NCBI RefSeq assembly: GCF_020080835.1
Contig: NC_058159.1
Location: forward strand, 31,533,525 to 31,597,524
From: Cotesia glomerata
Taxonomy: Eukaryota > Arthropoda > Insecta > Hymenoptera > Braconidae
Reading direction: 5' to 3'
Length of the DNA: 64,000 nt
A program made the translations under genes and the position numbers. Positions 1-14,792 of this stretch are shown piece by piece (within the stretch, counting starts at the first letter, position 1; each line of letters opens with the position of its first letter). Below the pieces are notes generated by a model that saw nothing but the letters and a program-made list of their open reading frames with translations, was not told the origin of the DNA and made no database searches.

Positions 1-2395
1 CCTTTTATTTTATTTTTTTATTTCTTGTTTATTATTAATTTTTTCTACTCTAAAATCAATGTCTCACCAAAGTGAAGAAAGAATTCTGTTATGTAATAAG
101 GGAACATATACATTTACAGAAACAATAGTGCATAATTCATATCACTAATGTATGTAAGAGAGATGTATATATTAACGGCGGGTCCATGGATATGTAGAGC
201 TTCTCCTGTACTGGTCTAGTTTCTCGGTTATCCTTATCTATGCCGGGCCATATAAATCAAAGTGTTTACTCAAGCTATAGGGGCAATTCTGGTGGTGATG
301 AAGAGATGTGCGGGTGGTGGGTATATTTGTGGCTAATAATTACCACCTGCCAGTACCTCATTTACTTTATTTACATATAAACTAGACATATCGTCTCTCC
401 TTTTTTTATACTCATTATTCTTCATTTACTTTTTTATTTATTATGTCCCTTTGTTTTCCCTGTAATATATTCGCAATAATAATAATGATAATAAAAAATA
501 ATAGCAATGAGGATAACAACAATAGAGTGGGGTAAGAAAGATTTGTTTTTAATAGAACGAATTTGGTTTCAATAGCGTTAATAAAACGGTTGTATAAAAG
601 AAAATGTTAATTGGGATAAAGGGGATAGGATCGTAAGCGATTATTATTCGTTTTGCTTTGTCTCTCTTTGTCTGTGTCGACGGTTAAAAGAAGACAAGAG
701 AGACGGATAAAGAGTGGCCAGAGAGAGTACAGGGTCGTTCATACAACTGCCTGTTGATTTTCGTGCTATAGAGAGGAATATGTCGATATGTAATCTACAT
801 TCACAGATCTATATCTTTATATATTTATTTATTTCAATATAAATGTTTGGGCGGGAAAAAAAGAGAAAAATCATGTTTTTAAACATCGAGAATCTGTAAA
901 CACTAATATTTATTATCCTCCGATGAAAAATTATTAATTCGAAAAATAATATTTGTTTTTATAAATTTTTAACGAGCACCTATTGTTCTATCGGTATAAC
1001 ATTACTCTTCGCGGTGGATCAGTCAAGTGATGCGATGGATTTGGTGAAAACTTTTTTAAAATTATTTTTTAGTGTTTTGAAATGAAATAAAACTTTTTGC
1101 TTGATCTTAAAATACAAGCCACGTTTTCCCATTAATCTTGCTTCTTTTCAACGTCTAGGTTTCTTTTCTTTCTCTCTTTTACTTTTCACATTATTTTATT
1201 TTTTTTTTTCATTTCTTTTCACCACTTCCATTAACTCCTATTTTCCCGTATGCTTTACGGTAAAGCTCTTCTACTCAGCTCAATGCTATTACCTGTTCTG
1301 GAAAAATCAAGAGAACGTTAACTCTGCCTGTACCACCAAACCGCCCATTCGTTTATTCAAGAGTCCCTGTTTTATATTAAATCAAATTTCTTTTTTTTCT
1401 CTCCTTCAACGATTTCTCTTTCGTCCTCAATTTTATCGTTATTTATATTTATTAAATGTTCAAATAATAATAATTACACCAAAGTTTAATACCCTTTATG
1501 TCCATGCGAATAAAATTTGAGAATAATTAAGGACAACAGAGCTCGCAGTTCAATAAACAATTAAATTATTTTTTTTTTTTTTTTTTTTTTTTTTTAGCGT
1601 TATGTTAACAATAAAATGGATTAACTTGATTTGTTGCGAGTCAACTCGTTGATGAAATCAATAATTTAAAGTAAATTTAGACGTTATAGACGTCAGTTTC
1701 GGAGTTAAATCATAAATATTCTAATGAAATGATAATTCAAACCTATGAGGAAAAAGAAACGTGTATTTTTAGCCATATTGGGAAGATTGAATTAATAATT
1801 CTGAAGAGAAGCCAAGAAATGAGGAAAAATGAAAAGAAACTATGGATATTCGTGTATAAGTAAAATTTTGAAGCTTTTGAAAAATTATAGATGATTTATG
1901 TTCAGTTTTTTTTGTCGTTCGGGACCATTTATCTTGAAACTGGGAGCTCAATAATATTAAAGGAGACAAGAAACATTGTCGTTGGGTATACAGACATATT
2001 GTACTTTTAGCATGGCTTATAGCTTACGGCATTTTATCATTTCGTGTCTCTTGAATTTTATATACTTAATAATACTCAGAAACAACTTTACATTTGTTAA
2101 ATTTCCCCTCAACAACATCTACTTTATATTTCTTCATTATTATTTGAATAACACTATCAAATATTATTTTTAAATGATATTCAAGTAAAATTATTGATTT
2201 TTTATGACCTAATAAAAATACAAGTGATATTTTAGCTTTAAATAAATGACTTTTAAATAGATGGAAAATTATTTGAATTAAAATGATAACTCTGTGAGAT
2301 TTCTTCTTTGAAAGAGTTTCAAATTATAGAAAATAAAATAATGAACGGTGGGATTAGATTTATTCTATCTTTTGGATTACTATAATAAATTCCTC

Positions 2396-2397
2396 GA

Positions 2398-2447
<50 letters not shown>

Positions 2448-2450
2448 ATA
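2396..2450. repeat. (AT)n microsatellite
   Basis: A near-perfect TA dinucleotide run of about 50 bp bounded on both sides by CTCGAG (…cctcgagtatata… and …atatctcgagttg). The region is therefore an almost perfect palindrome. No gene is nearby. Confidence 0.85.
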
Positions 2451-2926
2451 TATCTCGAGTTGAAACGTGAGTAAAAAAATTGAATAATAAAAATGGTTAT
2501 TTCCCAATCCTGTATACGGCAATTCAACACTCAGCAATCATCATCGTATTTCCGTATTCCAGACTATACTCACCGTCTAGTGACGATGGTTTTGAGATTG
2601 TATTTCCTGTGTGGTGTGTATGGCATTTCGCATTTCCGGGAGACGTAAATTCACCTCTCTTCAAAGGCTCCACCATCTTTGCTAAAACTTTCATCTATAC
2701 TGTATTTTATATGACATTATAATGAAGCTACGTCGCTGTCATTACCATTGCTATCAATATCAAAGGATAATAAAAATAAATAAATAAAAATGATTAAGCA
2801 ATATTTAATATATTGGACTTGCTGTTAAAGTCAGAAAAATGTCAAGTGGCTAATAAACTGATGTAGAGTTCTTTATCCAAGAAAAATGTGGGCTCCTGTC
2901 ACTGGCAGCATTTATTGTTTGTTAAA

Positions 2927-2928
<2 letters not shown>

Positions 2929-2990
<62 letters not shown>
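2929..2990. repeat. (AT)n microsatellite
   Basis: TA dinucleotide run of about 58 bp in the non-coding upstream stretch. Confidence 0.85.
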
Positions 2991-2993
<3 letters not shown>

Positions 2994-4183
2994 TTTATGT
3001 GATGGTGATGAGTGTAGTGGTGGCGTTAGTTTGCCGGGTAGTGTAAAAAAACAACGTCGGAAGCTTAGAAAAGCTCGCGAGCTTCTCGGGTCACTGCCGT
3101 CGCAGAACAATACTAAACTCTATAGCTTCTTCTTCTTCTTCTACCCTTCCGAGCAACCCTCACCCTTGTGTTCTCTTTATGGTATCTTATATACACAATA
3201 CAGAGGTACTAGTACAGCTACAACTCCTGATACTGCTCGTTTCCACGTTAGTTTTTCTTCCACCGCTCTATACTTCTTTTTTATTTATTTTATATATGTA
3301 TATATATAAATAAATGTACAAAACGAAAAAATTTCCCAGCCATAGGATACAGTATACAGTTATAACTATAACTGTAACGATACAACCACAACACTCAGTT
3401 ACTTTCTTACATTAGCGCTAGTATTTTCTTTTTTTTGTTATTATTTCTTTCTTCTTTTCTTGTATGTATTGTGAGATGAGGAAAAAATGTATAAGGAAGC
3501 TTGCGGGTATATAAAAGAAAAAGAGCATATTGCTACCACTAGATGAAAATTTCGACAAAGAACTTTTTTGTCTACCCTTTTATTTTGTTCCTTCCTTCCT
3601 CTTCCTCTTCCTCTTCTTCTTCCCTTTATCTATTTTATTTATTTTGTTTGCCCTAAAATGACATTCTTTACCTTAATCACCACAAAATTGACCAATTCTG
3701 AGGCTACGAAATTTTATTTACTCAATTGGTGATGCCGTCTCGTGGATGGTCAGTACCGATCGATTATCGTTATCTACAGACTTGTACGTTGCTGGTTTTA
3801 GAGCATTTAAAAAAAGGATAAAAAAAAACAGTTAACTTTCGTCTTAGTCGGGCTGTTTCTACTGCTGTCTTGGCATTTTCCTATTTTTCTATTTTTCGAT
3901 TTACCTATTTTGCTGTGGTAACTCTATACTTTAGTATTTTTTACTTTCCTCTCACCACTTTACTCAACTCTTATTTTATTTATTTATTTTTTTTTGAATT
4001 TCGTTCCTTCAATACTCTCGCATTACCTTTTCTTTTTTTTTTTTTTTTTTTTTTCTGGTGTACACCTAGTAATGGAACTTGCAAGTAATCTCGAATCAAG
4101 ACCGACAGCCTCGACTGGTATCCGCTAAAGCCACATTATATGTGAGGTATATGATGTATGATCATGGATAGCTTTTAATCATT

Positions 4184-4188
<5 letters not shown>

Positions 4189-4214
<26 letters not shown>

Positions 4215-4215
4215 G
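4189..4215. repeat. (CT)n microsatellite
   Basis: A pure CT dinucleotide run of about 26 bp in non-coding DNA. Confidence 0.8.
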
Positions 4216-6128
4216 TAGATAAGAAGAATAGTTGTTGTCATTATTATTAAGGATAATATGTGATATGTGGATTGATTAAAATAATAGAGAGAGGTTTAAC
4301 ATAGTTGATGAAATTATAAATTGGAGCGATTGGAGAGAGATGATTGTAGATATTTCTGGTTAAAGAATCTTATCAATGAATAGTAGTATTTGCTCTGTAC
4401 GAAATTCCAAAGTTAGCTCGCCATCAGTTGGAATTCTATTTGGAATTAGAGTAGGAATTTTCGTTTTAACTCATGTATCAACACATATCCTATTACGTAA
4501 TAATAACAGATGAGCAACTGGAGTGACGTAGTACACGATAGATAGATAAATAAATAAAAGCAGAGTAGCATAATATAGATCTATATATTTGATCCATATA
4601 TAAGAATGTTTGTTTATATGTCGTAACGTATGTCAGTGGGCTGAGAAAGGTAGGCTGCTGGTGGTATTCCCTATTGTGAGAAAATACGACGCCTAGAGAC
4701 AAATAAATTCTGGTCACGCAACATAATGTAAGAGGTTGGAACGTCTAAATCTTCGTTAAGACGTCGTTCCCCGTCGGTGCGCGCATTGCGGGAACAATGT
4801 GGGAAACGTGAACAATAAGAAATGCCAGGATATGCCTTGAAGAGTAAGCTACATCTATACCCTCATACTACACACACGTGTGTATATATCTATATATATA
4901 TACACGTCATGACTTGTAGGAAAGACTGTGCCAAGTAAAACTCAGCAAAAGTATAGTTGAAAAATGGCAAGACTTGGTCTTCACTACGTCAGCCTCTTTA
5001 TCTAAGAACCGGTATGGGTACGATAACGTCGACGCAGCATTTTGCATGCTCAAGACTTTTATATATTCCATATTCTATATTCTATATTTCCATTTATATA
5101 CTCTGTTACACTTCTTTCTTTCTTTATTCCTGTACTCACAGTACGCTTTTATGCCGCCATATCGCAACGCGGTATCTAGCCTTTTTAACCGCTACTGCCA
5201 GTAGTATTACTCGTGTCGGCCATACACCGGCTTTTCTTTCCTCTTATTCGCTGAATCTTCCTTAGTTCACCACCACCAAAGGGTCTGCTCTTTTTCATTA
5301 AACTCCACTAAGATTTAATGGCCTGGCGCAATGTTGCTGCCTTTTTTATTTTTTACTTTTACGAGTTTTTTTTTTAATTTTTACCGACAAAATATTTCAT
5401 TCTCTTCCCCTCAAACAAGTAGTACATCAATACGAGTGATCAGACATTATCAGTATTTATCAATGATTATATCACATTAATTAAATTGAATTAAATTTGT
5501 ATGATAGTATGCAATCGGATTAATTATTCACAACAATGGATTAATTAGCAGAAAATTCATTGTAAGTATCCATGACATAATAAAATATTATTTTTCAGCC
5601 GTACTTGTTAATTAAAAGAAACGTTATAATCTACATTAATTATTTTCTGAAAAAATACCGTCCTGTTTATTGCAGCGTTATTAACATAACAAAAAAAAAA
5701 AATTTTTCCATTTTTTTATCGTATCATTTTCAGCGTTTTTTAGTTTAAAAAAAAAAAAAAAACAATATTCATCCAACTCATCCATTAAACCCCGAACAAT
5801 ATACTTTTTATAATTAAATAAATATCAACAGACTTTTTGCAGTTAAGCTTTGTGTTGTGCTAAAGAATATAAATAAAAATATGAAACAAAGCGGATAAAT
5901 TGAAATATTAATTACTGATAATTAATTTATAATTGAGTAGATCAGTAATGGAAAGGCATATATGTAGTAAGGAAATATATGGAGAGGCGTGTGTGGAGAA
6001 TTGCATGGTTAGAAGCTGTAGGTGTATATAGTGGAGGCCGAAGATGGAAGCGAAATTATGTTGAGGGAAGTAAAGGGAGACTGTGGTGTAGACGGTGTAT
6101 AGGTGACAGAGTTACGCATCAAGAATAC

Positions 6129-6160
6129 TAGTAGTAGCAGTAGTAGTAGTAGTAGTAGTC
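6129..6160. repeat. (AGT)n trinucleotide repeat
   Basis: Run of AGT/AGC triplets. Further triplet-rich sequence follows to about 6360 and creates artificial open frames. Confidence 0.75.
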
Positions 6161-7013
6161 ACAGCTCACAGCATCAGCAGAAGGAGCAGGAGTAAGAGTA
6201 AGAGTAGTAGAGGTTGCTTGATCTCTCCCTTCATTGTCGTTGTCATGGTAGTAGTACTAGTAATACTAGTAGTCATTCTATCTGGCCTCTGGGTTGCCAG
6301 TTCTCCTCGTTCTCACCATAGTCGTAGTGGTCGTAGTCGTCGACGTCGTACGTTTCAATTTGTCCCCGGCCTCTGAAGTAACCGCGCGGTCTCATTAGTC
6401 CAAGGGAACGGAGAATACAGGAGAATATTTCTTTGTCTGACAGCTGGTAGCACCTTAGCAGTCTTTCCTGCTTTACAATCAACCTTACCACTCGGTTGGC
6501 GCCAACTTCTAACCACCCTTATTCTCATTGCTTTCCACTACTCTTGGGTATTTCTCCTCGTAGTCATCGTAGTCAACCTAACCTAACCGGAGCAGAGTAC
6601 AACCTGACTAGTCCGTTGCTTTTCCATTTATTTTTATGGCTTGCTCACTCTTACACCCTCCAGTTACATATATATATATTTCACTGTTTCTATCACGGTG
6701 GTGTAAGGCACGAGCAAACAATTACTCGCTCCTGTTTCGGTAATTGGTATGCCGGAAATGGAACCTTCATTCGTTTCTTCACTATTATTATTATTATTTA
6801 TAGTGCTGTTGAAGGTTTTTATAATTTTATTTCTCTAGTTCTCGCTCTCAAAACCTCCGACTACCTATGTAAAGTACACAGAGTCACGTACGGTAACCGG
6901 TTTAACACATTTAACAAATTAATGGATATTATTTAGTTATCTCTACAATAATGATAACTAAATATCCAGACATTTATAAGACATTGATTTATTTATAAAT
7001 AATTAATTAAATA

Positions 7014-7453
7014 AAGTGTATTTTCACTGTATTTTCTTAATTATTGACGTTTTTAAAGATATAAGCTCATCCCGATGTTATACTCATCAAGAGCTTTAAT
7101 TTGAGTCCCCACATGCATTTTTGATATATTTTTCATATATACATATATAATATATATAAATATGAAAAATTGATGTGGGTACTCAAATGAAAGGTCTCGA
7201 TGAGTGTAACATCGGGATGAGCTTATATCTTTAAAAATGTCAATAGTTTACAAGATACAAGGTCATTTCTTAATTAGGTATCTAGAAATAGAGCATTTTC
7301 GAATGCAGTCTAAATACTTATCATCATAAATTGACTATCGGTGAGAATTATATGAAATCTTGAAAGGGCACAAATTCAAGGCAAGATCTTTACAATGTTA
7401 CTAAATTTCACTTGATGAGACAAAATTTTTCTTATTCTCTTAATAATATAGAT
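7014..7453 (+). repeat. Foldback repeat, copy R1 (5'-truncated)
   Basis: First copy of a family seen eight times in this window. It starts in the sub-terminal part (…cactgtattttcttaattattgacg) and ends with the family 3' end aataatatagat. One arm (about 7044-7120) pairs with the other (about 7165-7245) around a short AT-rich loop. The arms contain gagtccccacatgcattttt and its partner aaaaattgatgtgggtactc. No coding capacity is seen, so it is non-autonomous. Confidence 0.85.
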
Positions 7454-10400
7454 AATATTAGATTTAAATAGGTTTTTATGTCTGGGAAAATATTGAGTTA
7501 ATTTTACAGAGTGTTGTCAGTGGGTATGTCGGAAATGAAAACGGGAATGTACCACACGGAGGAGAATGGTAGCATCGTTATCATAGTTTTCAACCCTGCA
7601 TATCACACATATGTACATTGTAGATATATCAACAATTCAATGTGTAATTAACATGGAACCACAACAGATACACGCGTTTGGTTCTTCATTTTCCTCTCGA
7701 CCACAAATACAAATCACTATCATCAACTTTGTGTTTTACAAATTCTAAATAATCATGTTTAACACAACTTGCGATGAATTTAATTACATAATATTCATTT
7801 CATTTTTAATCAAACTTTTAATTAATTTTCTCGACTAGATATTTCACGGAAAACTCACGGATAAAAAGTTTTATCACTTTTTATACACAGTAATATATAT
7901 ATATATTAATTGTAAATTATAATAAACAATATATTATTTTAAATAAATCCACAAAAAGATGCTCGTTGAAATATTATTTTTTAATTAAAGTGGTGATAGA
8001 TGAATGACGTGTGAATAACAATGATTTCACAGGAAATAACTCGGGCGTACCTGTCCTCAACCGGCGCAAGTGTTCATGACATACGTGAAAATATCCATAA
8101 CACTGACTATAATATACATACATACATATATATATAAATAAATATCACGGCGATCGTTGATATCTTTTAAATAGAACCTTTAAAACGGACTGCGGAATTT
8201 ATAAAACTTTAAACCCTCGTTACAGATAGATAGATACTTTTATTTCATGAGGGGATTCATAAAAGAAATGCCTGATGCTTAAATTAATGCTTGATGCGCA
8301 AACATATTCAACGACACTTGGCATATACTTTTTTTACAAACTAATTTTCAGCTTAAAAACTTTTTCACTCTCTTACACATAAACTAATTAGCTTTGATAT
8401 CTAGTCATTTAATTAGTCAATTATTTTTTATAAAATATACTTTTTATTTTTATTTAATTACCAAACTAGATGAAAAATATTTTTTTATCATCCTTAATAT
8501 TTGTATTTTTTTTTCATACATAAATCATTATTTCGTTTATGATATTATTCATGACATGCCAGTAATATAAGTTTATAAGCTATAAAGGCATTAAATATTT
8601 TTGAATCCATGATGTGAAGAGATGATGTCCTAAGTTGTAAAAGTTTGCTGCTGGTTTCGATCGTTAAACGTTTACTGGTTATGATACTTAAAAAAAAAAG
8701 ATCATTGCTTGATTCAGAAAAATAAAATAAAATAGAGATAGAATAAGTGATATAAATGAAAATGATTTGAATAAAATAAAAGTTGTTGAGTGTCAAGTGT
8801 CGAGGTGTGTATTTTGGATAAAATCGATAGCTTGTGAGTTTAAATTTATATGAGTGTCAGTGAATGATCAAGGGTAAACTTTACACGTTTGGTGTACAAT
8901 CTCTATGCATGAGTAGTCTCTCTACCAGCTTGGTCGGTCAGTTTCTGGTATAGGATAGTAAAATAGCATAGTGTAGGACGGCAGGTTGTACCAAGAGCAA
9001 GAGTCTTCCTAAGTACACAGGACCGAATACCTCGAGATATTTGCATTTCGGTCTTTGTACTGGTGTATGTATGTCCAAAGTCTCTTGCTCTGTGTATATA
9101 TTCTCTCCTATTCAGAGCAGTACACTGGCTCTATTTTAGGTAGTTTCAAACCACACTCCAGTGTCAGTAGTTTTCCTGTGACGAGAGACATTAGATCTCC
9201 ATCTCTATCTCCACCTTTACCCTCCTGTATTTATATGTATATAATTTGTGGTTAATCATTCTTTGAACAACTATTAACTATTAACCATTAACTATTATCT
9301 ATATTGTCTATTTATTACTTCTCAATACCCAGTTTTGATTATCAGTTCTCTTGTTCGGGATATTTGGTCTTTGCTCTTTGTTCTTTGCTCTATGGTCTCT
9401 GCACTCGCGAGAATTGATTTTACACAAACATTTGTAACTTTAGATTATTTCAAACTTTACAATCAGCTAAATTATACCAATAAATTGTCCTTTATTTACA
9501 ATATAGTCTAGAGATTCGAATAATTACTTTTTATTTTTTTTTCTTTTCATTATAAAATTCTATATTTAATGGAATATATTCCTCCATGGATTTTTTTTTT
9601 TTTTAACATCGAGTTACTATATTGCAGTAAAGTATTCCCAGTTTTATTACAGCTTTTTGTTATATTTTTTTTGTTCAAATATTAATATCACAAAGGTATA
9701 TGACTTTTTTCCTCTGACGATTCAAGTTACACGCACCGAAATATTTAGCAAACACAGTATTAATCCTTTTTATTTTAAATATAAAACCCGTTAAATATAC
9801 ATTGAGATTTTATTTTACAATAAAAATTAACTCGACTAATTATCCGATGCTGATTTTATTAAATCGATAAAAATAAATGAGATTATTTAAAAAACGTTAA
9901 ATGTATATTAATTTAAACAGAGACTTCGGGTTAGTAAGAATAAAAAGTTTTAAATGTCAAAGAGGTGAATCAATTACTACGGTTTAACCAAGCCAAGCAG
10001 CACAGGTTAGACGTCACGTGAATACAGTACTTGAAGGAGTTCCGATGTCGGATAGGATCGATCCAGAGATGTCGAGTCTCCCGAGGGTAAAGTTCGGGGG
10101 CAACCTCTGTTTTCTGACGAGTATGAGGAAACCAACTAAGTTAACGAGCTAGTTGTATAGCGAATAGCGAATAGCGAACGACCTCTTCTCGTTCCTCCGC
10201 ATATCTCTAAATTTATAACTTATACAGGAATCTTCTTGCTATCATTTATTAATATCTCCATTATTTTTTTATAATTATCACGATCTGGTTATAAAAAATT
10301 TAATCGTACATTAGAAATGATCTGGTGACATGTAGACGTTTAGATAGATTAACGACTGGGGAGGTATCGAATTTGGCTAATCAATACCCAGAATGTATTC

Positions 10401-13400
10401 CAGGATACTTGATAGGGAAACAACGTGCCCATTTACCAGATCGTATAGAGTATCAATTTATGACGAAAGTGCAGTACGTTTCATACTCTGTTATTGGTCT
10501 TCACATCCATACATGCTTTTATATATATATATATATATATTCTTTCAAGAGTTTAAACTAGTAGCGACGAACGCCCTAATGGATTCTCCCCTTATCCCCT
10601 GATGTTGGAAAGCATACATAAAGATCGACCTCAATCCGGCGTTGAGGTGGTACCCCAACTGCTTCTCAAACCCTCTCGTTCTTGGCTATATTACTCAATA
10701 TTCTTTATATACTGCCCTTTTTTCATATTTTTCTTCTTTTTTTATACTGCGCCTTTTCAATATTTAAATGAAAATTTTAACTACGATTGCTCACTTTACC
10801 TTTAATAACCATAATCACCGTTTAATTTTCCTTATACAATCCCGTTTATCTTTCAATTTTTCATTTTACATTATTTATTCAGGTATATATTACAGCGATC
10901 TATTTTCTCAAGATTTTAAATTTAAATATCAAAAAATATTGTTTCCGAAAGCAGAGAGAATAAATTTTGAATTTTATGATTTATTTTACATCGAAAACTC
11001 CATAAAATAATACTCAATGTTTATAAATTTGTTTGATCGAATGATGACGAATAATTTATTAGATTTTTACTAAAAATATGTAATAAATCACTGTTTATCC
11101 GGGAAATAGAAAGAAAAACAATTTATTTTTTGAAAAGTCAAGTCCCATCGACTTTTTTTTTACTTTTTATTTCAATACCAAATGATTCGAAAGTTTGGAC
11201 AAGTTTCAAGCATTGGATAGAAAAAAGTTATAGCTAAAAAGTTCTGATAACAGTAGTCTAGCAAACTGACATAACAATTTAAGGGTTAATGTGATATTAC
11301 TTTTCTTACTTTTTTATTGTTTTCCTTTTTATAAAAAAAAAAAAAGTATTTGCTAAATAATAAAGTTTGACTGCAATAAATTTCAAGTTAGTATCTTAAA
11401 ATCCGGGAATTATTTTAGATAGAATTTTAAAATGGTTTTCCTTAAAAAAATTTCACAGATACCAAATCGATTGTCAGCGGGAAGTTGTAAGGTTGCCATA
11501 AGTCGTCATATTTATTTTTCGTAAACTTTTGTCATTTTATTAAATGTTTATTGATTTTATATACACTCAAGCTGATAAATGTTGAGCTAAATAAAATTTA
11601 AAAGGAATGAAATGACGTTTCAAGTATATTTTTATCTTATTTATTGGATGAGACATTAGTTATTAATTTTTGTACTCTGTATATTGAGAAAACTCTTTTG
11701 GATAAATCTGAAAATAACTTTGTTAATTAATTAATAAATTTATTGACAATTGTAGTTGGTAAATTAGAGTTAATAACAGTGGATGAATAACAGCATCAGG
11801 AGATTATTATTGGAGTAAAAGAGGAAAGGCAATATCTGGATAGGGTATTTAGATGCACATACCATCAGAGTCGGTTGATAAAATTGAGCGTAGATAGTAG
11901 AAGCATTGAAATCAGTAATCTTTGGACTGGTTTTGGCCTGGGTATAGAGAAGAGCGTGGTACAAGCAAAGGTATAAGAGTGGCATATAATATCAGGATGA
12001 TGATAGCAGGGGGCGAGCTAACGCTTGGATGGCGGCAGGCTGCTGGTACTAGTACTAGTACGGGATGATCGAGAAAAAAAAATAAAGGGAACAATGGAAA
12101 CAATACTGTGAAACGAGAAAGTTGGTTTGCATTGTTGGATGGCAGCCGCAGAATTCCGGCGTCGTCTGTTAGGCGCGCTTCTCTTCTCGTTCAGTGACTG
12201 AATGCAAGACGGTAATTGTAAACCACCGGATGAACAGCACCAGACTTTCAAGTTGTTTCTTTCGTTCAATACTATAGGTATACCACGCTCTACGGTCAAC
12301 GATGCTCTATTCTTTTACTTTATTTACTTTATTTTTTATTATTACGACATTCTGTAAAGATACTATCTCGGGGTTTTTTTGTTCTTAAGCTCTTCACAAC
12401 ATAATAACACTCAAAACTCTTTTATCCTCAATAGATTTAATCATTCTGCTCTTACTTTTTCATTTTTTATTTTTTATCATTGTTTTCTTTCTCATTAATA
12501 CAATCCTCTACAACAATTAGTCCAATGAAAATTACAAAAGTTAAATTTAAATCCCTTCTTTATTTTTTTCATGGGAAAAAAATTTATATTTTAAAAAAAT
12601 ACAAAATAATAACTGATAAAAGAGGTGTAATGCCTGGTTTACGCTGATATTTAAACAAAAAACAATTTTATCGAAATTTATTACGAAAAAAAATATTTTA
12701 TTATAATCTATAAAGTAACTCAGTGTTTCTAGACGCAAACATGTCACGTATGCACAAAAAAAAAAACAACTATAAAAAGTCTTTATATGTTGAGTAACAG
12801 AATTTATTACTCAACTTGTATATATAAATATATAGGGAGCTTATTCTTTGATTAAATTTTTTTTATCGAGATGTTATTTCCCAGGGCGGTCTTTTTAATA
12901 AAACTATAAACTGTAAATATCTAAAGGTGGATAAAATTAATAATTTCAATATAGTTTTTTTTTTTTTTATTTTTATTGTTAGTTGTTTGAACAAGAGATA
13001 AAATATTATTGTGAAAATAAATGTGTACAGAACGTTGTTATATAGTAACCGAAATTACTGTACTAAATCGATAACATCTTGAACGATGTCAGGCTCATCG
13101 TTATCTGTAGCATCAAGATACCTCGTAGCTGGTACCTAGAGGTTGTTATACCACCCTCTTTACTCTACACGGTGTTATACAACTACCTGAAGCTCTCAGC
13201 TGCTTGCTCAGCCCGCTCAACTCGGCCACTTTATTACTAGAGACAATACTTTAACAATTTTATTTACTGTCATTTTTATTTATATTATTTTTCTACCTCA
13301 AACTTAATAAACACTCTTATTGAATTTCATAGTTGTAGATTGAAATTTAGTGCAAACATTTCAATAATTAAAAAGATTCATTGTAGCAAGAAAAATTGAT

Positions 13401-13971
13401 TATTTATTGGTTGTTAAAATAGTTAAAATAATAATTGGCGAGTTATTGTCTTTTCTATGGTAGTTTTAAATGGGTTCTTGAGAAGTAACTCTTGAGCTGG
13501 CTCATCAGAATATCTAAACAATGAAGAGGGTTTTCTCATTCCTACTCGATGAGTAAAGTTATATCTATATACACGTTACTTTGGAGTACTTGGTAAAGTA
13601 AAGAACGCACTCGCCACACACAACCATTCAAAGCTTACTAACCCTACTCAATTCAAACTCTTTCTCTGTCTTGTTCTTTTTTTCTCTTTCTCTTGTGTTT
13701 GTTTTTTTATTTTTTATTTTTTTCTCTTTCTTTTCTCTGAAGAAAAAACAATGAGTCGATTTTTCAAGCTGCACATCAGGCACTTTACTTGCTTCAAAGT
13801 GTATTAATGTTTGAAGCTTTACCCAGCTGATACAATACTCATTAAACTTTATTATTCTTTAATAATTGATGCTTAAACCTCTCTGTGTATTGATTTAAAA
13901 TTAAAAGCGTATAAATGGAGCTTGGTTTTATTTTTAACCCTTTAATAATAATGATAATTTATTAATTTCAG

Positions 13972-14292
13972 GTGGGAAAGCTTCGTACGAAATGCAGGGT
14001 CCAAATTTCATAGTAGAGCCACAGTCGAGGGTTGAATTCACAAATGTAAGTGGAGGCCGTGTCGATTGCACTGTCAGGGGAAACCCTGAGCCAACGGTAG
14101 AATGGCTGGCAGCAGACGGTGGTAATGTCGCCAGCATACCTGGGATTAGAATGGTATTTAGTAATGGAACCATTTACTTCCCTGCCTTTGAAGCGGAAGC
14201 CTTTCGTCAGGATGTTCATTGGGCTATTTATAAATGCACAGCAATTAACAGTGTTGGGGCTGTTGTCAGCAGAGACGTCACTGTTAGAGCTG
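13972..14292 (+). CDS. Dscam2: Dscam2 exon: Ig1
   Basis: Encodes the whole first Ig domain: GPNFIVEPQSRVEF at the start, cysteine in RVDCTVRGNPEP, tryptophan in VEWLAADGG, and second cysteine in YKCTAINSVGA. It ends at VRA plus one base, and joining to the next exon restores the Dscam-typical VRAVVNQ. The acceptor is ttaatttcag and the donor is gtaact. Start phase 1 means an upstream exon must supply the signal peptide. Confidence 0.93.
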
Positions 14293-14354
14293 GTAACTAA
14301 TCTAATCATCTATTACTATTATTCTTATAGCTTATAGCCAACAAACAAACAAAT

Positions 14355-14792
14355 ATAGTATATTACACACCTAGGGAAGTAAAGTAAGAAATGTCTCAGA
14401 TCACATGTAATTGTTGGCCGAGGCGAAGCCGAGGTCAACAAACATGTGATCTGAGGCTTTCTTATTTACTTCCCGTGGAGTGTATACTATTTTTTTGTCC
14501 GACGAAGGCGGAAAGCGGCAACTTAGTTTAGCGCAGCGGGACGAAAGTTGTCACTTTCCGCCCGGAGGGCAAAATAGTATATTACACACCTAGGGAAGTA
14601 AAGTAAGAAATGTCTCAGATCACATGTAATTGTTGGCCGAGGCGAAGCCGAGGTCAACAAACATGTGATCTGAGGCTTTCTTATTTACTTCCCGTGGAGT
14701 GTATACTATTTTTTTGTCCGACGAAGGCGGAAAGCGGCAACTTAGTTTAGCGCAGCGGGACGAAAGTTGTCACTTTCCGCCCGGAGGGCAAA
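14355..14792. repeat. Tandem pair of 219-bp GC-rich foldback units
   Basis: Two nearly identical 219-bp units (14355-14573 and 14574-14792) in the Ig1-Ig2 intron. Each unit holds two hairpins. The first is about 136 bp with terminal inverted repeats beginning ATAGTATA and sharing GGGAAGTAA, with an inner palindrome around GGCCGAGGCGAAGCC. The second is about 83 bp with arms around GGCGGAAAG and CTTTCCGCC. GC content is well above the flanks. This looks like a MITE-like foldback element, family unknown. Confidence 0.85.

Larger units (their letters stand above)
1..13971. other. Non-coding upstream stretch (5' flank or first intron of Dscam2)
   Basis: No open frame here looks like a conserved protein; the ORFs are short and low-complexity. 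The first Dscam2 exon seen (13972) needs one nucleotide from an upstream exon, so a signal-peptide exon must lie here or to the left. I could not single it out. Contents include AT, CT and AGT microsatellites, poly-T tracts and one foldback repeat near 7014-7453. Less AT-rich patches occur near 4740-4800, 6240-6500 and 9960-10200, with no assignable function. Confidence 0.6.

Noticed and set aside
1101..1520. 139-residue Phe/Ser-rich ORF
   Set aside because: Phe/Leu/Ser composition reflects T-rich sequence, and it starts at a non-ATG codon. No signal-peptide exon donor in the right phase was found.
6273..6491. Minus-strand ORF with Arg-Gly and Asp-Tyr rich sequence
   Set aside because: Its composition follows GTC/GTA triplet repeats on the other strand. 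No domain, start context or splice partner supports a gene.
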